From Hesperophylax magnus (lineage: Eukaryota; Arthropoda; Insecta; Trichoptera; Limnephilidae): a DNA stretch of 64,000 bases. Position 1 is the stretch's first letter, and the number at the start of each line of letters is the position of its first letter. The notes under the pieces are model-generated. The model searched no databases. It had not been told where the DNA came from and worked only from the letters and a program-made list of their open reading frames with translations. This document shows, piece by piece, positions 59,152 through 64,000 of the stretch. Made by a program: the position numbers and the translations under genes. Location: assembly GCA_026573805.1 (NCBI GenBank), contig JAIUSX010000121.1, forward strand, positions 10,744,001 to 10,808,000, given 5' to 3'.

Positions 59152-59599
59152 TTAAATGTAGAAAACTACGGCAGCCCGCAGACGAGTCTTTGGTTGCGAA
59201 GACAGTAAAATGGCGTTGTAACAGTGTGGAATAGCTTCCTACTGTCGCCACCCGCAACTATAGTCTCTTGTTTGCGGCGACCTAAAAGACAAGACGTCAT
59301 TTGCCTCTTCCATATTCTTCGAATAATATTCAGCAAGCAAAAGAATATTGAAACTCGTAATCATTTAACAGCCAATACTTAAAAAATACTAATTGCGGTT
59401 ATGCTCTGTGATGCTCACGGGGCAACTGAAAATAAACTGGAACTAGTTGGCAACTGCCAATTGCAAACTGGCTGTCGACTGTCGAGATTCTCTCACTGCT
59501 CACGCCGCAAATCAAGTTTACGATTTCACGAATTATCTAAGCTTGTTTAACCATAGAATGAATAATTTATAATCTGACAGTTCTTGATGCATGGACATT

Positions 59600-60000
59600 A
59601 ATTACATCTTGATTTAGACGCAATATCTTCATGGGCAGATGAGAATAAACTTTCCTTTAATGTAAAAAAATGTGTCACTATGACCCGAAAACCAGATCAA
59701 ATTCGATTATAAACTAAATGATGAAATATTGTCATCAGTAAAATCCATAAGGGACCTCGGGGTTACATTTGATCGCAAACTTACTTTTTCAGATCATATA
59801 GTGGGATTGGTATCATCATGTTATAAACTTCTTGGATTTGTGATAAGAATAAAGCAAACAATTCTCCCGAAGCAATGACATCGATGTTCAACTGCGTTAT
59901 ACGATCTAAATTAGAATATGCTTCTTTCGAATATTTTAACAGAAAATTATTTTTATTTTTCAAAATTGGAACCGAAGTGCCAAGAATTCAGACAAACGCT
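59600..60000 (+). pseudogene. LINE reverse transcriptase fragment
   Basis: The plus strand reads SWADENKLSFNVKKCVTMTR-like words across a frameshift, then FDYKLNDEILSSVKSIRDLG-VTFDRKLTFSDHI, YKLLGFVIRIKQ and ALYDLN. This is the region directly after the catalytic core in Jockey-like LINEs (compare 'VKEMRDLGIIIDEKLDF' at 36710). Truncated at both ends and frameshifted. Confidence 0.65.
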
Positions 60001-60651
60001 AAAGTACCTAAGACCAGTAAGTCATATTTTTTATGAGAAAACTATTTTAATTTTATATTTGAAAGTGTATAATTTAATTTGTTATTTCTTAGGGTGAATT
60101 ATCATGACAAATTAATAAAGCCAGATTTCGCGATTGCCCTTTCAACTACCTCTCATTCTCAATAACCTTTTAGTGGTCGTCCTTGAAACGCGAACATGGT
60201 TGGGACATAATGATCCCATATTAAAGACTTTTTGGAAGATTTATCTATATTTATTAATATGATAGGTATATAATATTTATCTATATCTTTTAAGCACGCA
60301 AAACGTCAGTATAAGCCATTACAGGAAAATTTGCAGATTGGGCTAGCAAAATTATTACATCTTTCGTTTTTTACGAAATTAATGGACGGCCATATAACGT
60401 TTTCTACGCATTTGTACGAGGTCAGGCTCGAAGTAAAAAATATTATATGGGATATTTCATTATCCAGTGACCTAATTTTATGAATACAAAAGGTACATTC
60501 TTCGTTATGTGGATGTGAGTTTTTAGGTTTGTATACAAATACGTTTGATGAAATCAGGTGTGGAATCAGGGCAATTTCAATTCGGCTTCGATTATGCATA
60601 AAAAGTTAAACAATTTTTTAAATTTATTTTCTTCATGTTTTCAACAGTAAA

Positions 60652-61180
60652 CTAAAACTAACTAACTAACCATCACGCCGTTTCCCCGCAGGGGTAGGCA
60701 GAGAGGACGGACCGCCAAACAACTCGGTCTTGGCACACACTCCTTGCCTCATTCACATTCATACATCGTCTCATACATACTCTTCTATTGTTCTGACTCT
60801 TGAACATGGCCCGACTCAAGTATCTGATTCACTTGGTCATGCCATGTCTTCCTCGGGCGTCCCCGACTTCAGCTACCATTCACATTTGCATCGTATATTC
60901 TCCTTACACTCCTTTCTTCGCTCATTCGCTCTACATGCCCAAACCATCTAAGCGTCCCTTTCTTGATCTTACTCATTACGCTTACATCAGCCTTGCACTC
61001 TTTGCGGATATCCACATTCCTCACACGATCATACATGGTTTTACCACACATACGCCTCAGGGATCTCATTTCAACAGCATTCAATCTACTTTCATCCTTT
61101 CTTTGCCAGTTCCATGCCTCACTTCCATACATCAGGGTAGGTACCAGCACTCCATTGTGGACTGCTAACTTCGCAGTAAC
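60652..61180 (-). mobile_element. 5'-truncated RTE-like LINE with 13-bp target duplication
   Basis: TTTCAACAGTAAA occurs at 60639-60651 and 61181-61193. Between them, on the minus strand, is KVTAKLAVHNGVLVPTLMYG, SEAWNWQRKDESRLNAVEMR, CGKTMYDRVRNVDIRKECKA and VSVMSKIKKGTLRWFGHVER, ending WRSVLSAYPCGETA and stop. A GTTA-repeat tail (plus-strand TAACTAACTAACC) follows. Perfect flanks and few mutations suggest a recent insertion. Confidence 0.85.
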
Positions 61181-61328
61181 TTTCAACAGTAAATTAATAG
61201 AAAACTGTTGATTTATTTACACATGCTATATTTTATTGCACTATATTGAATAATGTGTGAAATAGGAATATTTACGTGTCGCAGCCTAAGAAATATTATA
61301 TCGGTCAGGTATAGCTGCATTACTCTTC

Positions 61329-61536
61329 GGACGGGTTGTTTCATCAAATTCATCAAATTTTTAAGTTGATCTTCACGTCCCGTGAAGGGTTTATTCAAAT
61401 TCTGTTATTATACCATTATTGGCCATTTTTTTCACAAAACCGAAATGGTGATAGAACTTGAATAGAACTTTCACAGAAATTGAAAATCAACTTTGAAATT
61501 CGATGAATTGTTCAAATTCTGTAATACAACCCGTCC
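61329..61536. mobile_element. Foldback MITE, copy 2
   Basis: The ends GGACGGGTTGTTTCATC and its inverse (AATACAACCCGTCC) enclose arms of about 90 bp that pair imperfectly. Words TTCAAATTCTGTTATTATA and GAACTTTCACAGAA match copy 1 at 8321-8521. Confidence 0.6.
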
Positions 61537-62368
61537 TTAGTATCGTTCTGAGAGACCACCATTCAGCATCGAAACATTACTTGAAATGGCTTTAGCTGTG
61601 TTTAGTGACCAGATCTGTACAATCAGACACATGTTAACTTTCCTCTTGCTAATCTCCTTCCCCTCCTCACTCTCTTCAATTAACAATATACCCCGATTGG
61701 GAATGCCATAGTCCCACTGGCTTCAGGAAAACTCTTGTTCGGTTATGAATCATGATATTACAGATCTTCCTTAATTCATATCAGGTATCATATTCCACCG
61801 ATTAATAATTATTTTATGTTACATGTTTGTTTGCGTAAGGGAGCACCCTTAAGTGTTTGTTCCGCTTTGTTCACTCATACAAACAAAGCCTAACTTAAAA
61901 TGATTATCAAACAAACCAAAACATTAACAACATCATATCATGCGAAATCATGTTTCTTGCTAGAATAATAATTGCGGAATCATTGCCGAGTAGAAAGCCA
62001 AATTATCGCCACTAATAATTATGGTAATGATCGTTAGTTTCTTGTAATAATAGAGGCAAAGTTTAAACCACTTTTATATATTAAATGTTTTACGGAGAAA
62101 ACTGTTTTATAAACACCGTGTTTATATGGTAATGCAGTATGAAAGAAGTTTCCACTGAAACTTTTTTTTATTATTATTAGTTAATTCCGTTTTTTTCCGA
62201 GTTGCGCAAACCTTCGATGAAATATTCATTTTATGTGAGTATTGTAATTTGCAGGATGTGAGTGTTGTTAAATTATTTTTCATTGGAATTGCTTTTTATG
62301 CATATATAACAATTTGATTTTTGGTTGTGTTTACCGGTTTACTTAACATTATATTCTACATATAGGGA
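61537..62368. other. No gene recognised
   Basis: AT-rich spacer; no structure beyond short A/T runs. Confidence 0.35.
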
Positions 62369-62720
62369 GAAAAATGAGTAATGCTGATTTATTGAAAATC
62401 TCTTCAAATTATTAGTCATCCTGTTAAGAACGCGACTGTAAGCCTCTTTCTGATAAAGTGTTGGTAAATTATTAATAATATCGGAACACGTGTTCATCAA
62501 CCTACGTTGGTGTTAATAATATATCAGGACGAAATGCAAAAATGTGAGGACTTTTATCAACACGTGCTCGGACATCGTGACAAAACATTGGTATTTTACC
62601 TAAAGTTTTTTAGGATACTTATCAATTCATTCGAATGACCTAGAGTTTTTACCAAGAATACGAATAATTTATAGAGATTTTGAATAAATTAGCAATATCT
62701 TTTATTAGTTTTCTCCGTGT
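62369..62720. mobile_element. MITE of the ACACGGAGAAAA family, copy 4
   Basis: The ends GGGAGAAAAATGAGTAATGC and TTTTATTAGTTTTCTCCGTG are inverse-related. Inside are GAACACGTGTTC (about 62485) and the mutated CAACACGTGCTC (about 62559). The middle diverges from the other copies. Confidence 0.65.
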
Positions 62721-63185
62721 AGACACATTTTATTGTACTGATATGCAACATTACCTATACGAAGCTAAGAGTAGTTATTTTTGAGTATTTTACAAAATAT
62801 TTTCGTACCTGTTTTTTGGATGATCATCTTGTATAGTTTTAGATACCATGAGAAATGTCTAGGTCTACGGTTGTCTTGACAGCTTGTTGTCACTTTTTAT
62901 TATCAAATGATGTTAAGCTTTGAGATTTGATTCAACTATAACAATATGATAATTAAATAGCTTAATGTGTGTTCAACACTTTTCAATTGGATTGAGAAGA
63001 AATTAAACTTGGTAGTGAAACTACAAAAATAGAAAGACGATATAAAATTATATTTTTAGCCTCTCAAATTAAACAAAAGCGAACGAAACCGAAGAAGATT
63101 TTTACAATAATAATAATTCAGAACCATATAAGTAAAAAAAACCTTCCATGTAAAAGCTGCACTGGGTGAGGAAGGATTCATAATA

Positions 63186-63760
63186 GAAATATTTAAATAC
63201 AAAATTGCAAATGCTCACCAAAGTACTTTAGTTCCGAAGTCGAATAAATACAAGCTTTTGCAATTTTGTATTTAAAATATAAATATTTTAAATATAAAAT
63301 TGCAAAAGCTCACAAAAGTACATTTGTTGCGAAGTCGAATAAATACAAGCTTTTGCAATTTTGAATTAAAAATAGAAGTATTTTAAATATAAAATTGCAA
63401 AAGTTCACAAAACTACTTTGTTGCGAAATCGAATAAATACAAGCTTTTGCAATTTTGTATTAAAAATAGAAGTATTTTAAATATAAAATTGCAAAAGCTC
63501 ACAATCGCACTTTTGTTGCGAAGTCGAATAAATACAGTTTTTTTCTATTTTAAATATAAAATAGAAATATTTTAAATATAAAATTGCAAAAGCTCACAAA
63601 CGCACTTTTGTTGCGAAGTCGAATAAATACAGTTTTTTTCTATTTTATATTTAAAATAGAAATATTTTAAATATAAAATTGCAAAAGCTCACAAAAGCTT
63701 GTATTTAAAATATGCTATTTTAAATACAAGCTCTTGTTGCGAAGTCCAATAAATAAATAG
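63186..63760. repeat. 95-bp tandem array with internal hairpins, six units
   Basis: Units begin AAAATTGCAAAAGCTCAC at 63200, 63297, 63391, 63485, 63580 and 63675 and contain GTTGCGAAGTCGAATAAATA. Within and between units AAAATTGCAAAAGCT pairs with AGCTTTTGCAATTTT, and TTTAAATATAAAAT with its inverse, so each unit can fold. Confidence 0.85.
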
Positions 63761-64000
63761 TCTTAATATGTATACCCATATAAGTTTATCTAATACGTGA
63801 ATATCTTAATATTTTTATGTTATTACAAATTAAGCTGATATATTTTCTTAAAGCAATAAAATGGGAAATCTACATGAAGCGCAAAATAAATATTTGCCCC
63901 AACTTTATTCCGGTTTCTTGGCTTGGTAGATTATCTCAAGAATTAACATAATTTGTATTCTTATGATTATCATAATTTGAAAACTTTATTAAATATGCCG

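Noticed and set aside
60730..61211. Plus-strand open frames of 73-122 codons
   Set aside because: They are antisense shadows of the RTE-like reverse transcriptase fragment on the minus strand.

Overview
The window is AT-rich, intron-rich eukaryotic DNA, most likely from an insect. Lepidoptera is my best guess, because TAGGTACCTA-type words, tRNA-derived SINEs and short fragments of many transposon families are frequent. That identification is inference. Every gene model rests on splice sites, reading-frame continuity and remembered protein families; no search was run.

Three host genes are visible. (1) The left edge (346..2584, minus strand) holds three consecutive exons of a membrane-associated guanylate kinase of the MPP2/MPP6 (Drosophila varicose) type: an L27 region and the start of the PDZ domain. 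The rest lies to the left, and the start codon was not found. (2) A complete urate oxidase (uricase) gene lies at 23978..28669 on the plus strand. It has four coding exons, a ten-base first coding exon, a likely Initiator, a poly(A) signal and a C-terminal Ser-Lys-Leu peroxisomal signal. (3) Four phase-compatible minus-strand exons (30406..51068) form the 3' part of a basic, charged protein that I do not recognise. It is convergent with uricase, and its large introns hold most of the mobile DNA in the right half.

The rest is mobile elements and tandem repeats. The best defined are: an exactly 3000-bp hAT-like transposon with intact 14-bp ends and an 8-bp target duplication (5115..8114); a 5.5-kb transposon (33818..39346) whose decayed protein resembles a family known to me only as a DUF (DUF7869-like); two internally deleted mariner copies; a piggyBac-like non-autonomous element with one mariner copy nested inside; a four-copy MITE family carrying paired GAACACGTGTTC palindromes; foldback MITEs; a SINE with its target duplication; and many 5'-truncated LINE fragments.

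The strongest candidate for something undescribed is the DUF-type transposon. Near each end it carries six copies of a box of about 20 bp, spaced at exactly 43 bp, with unrelated sequence between the boxes. The same box is also built into the terminal inverted repeats. This looks like a regularly phased protein-binding array. A LINE copy flanked by a 12-bp duplication has split the transposase gene.

Satellite-like arrays bracket the uricase gene. A 70-bp repeat organised as alternating dimers ends about 450 bp upstream. A 34-bp repeat organised as tetramers starts about 90 bp past its poly(A) signal, and each unit holds two AATAAA words and a short hairpin. Further arrays have units of 20, 34, 35, 69, 95 and about 207 bp.
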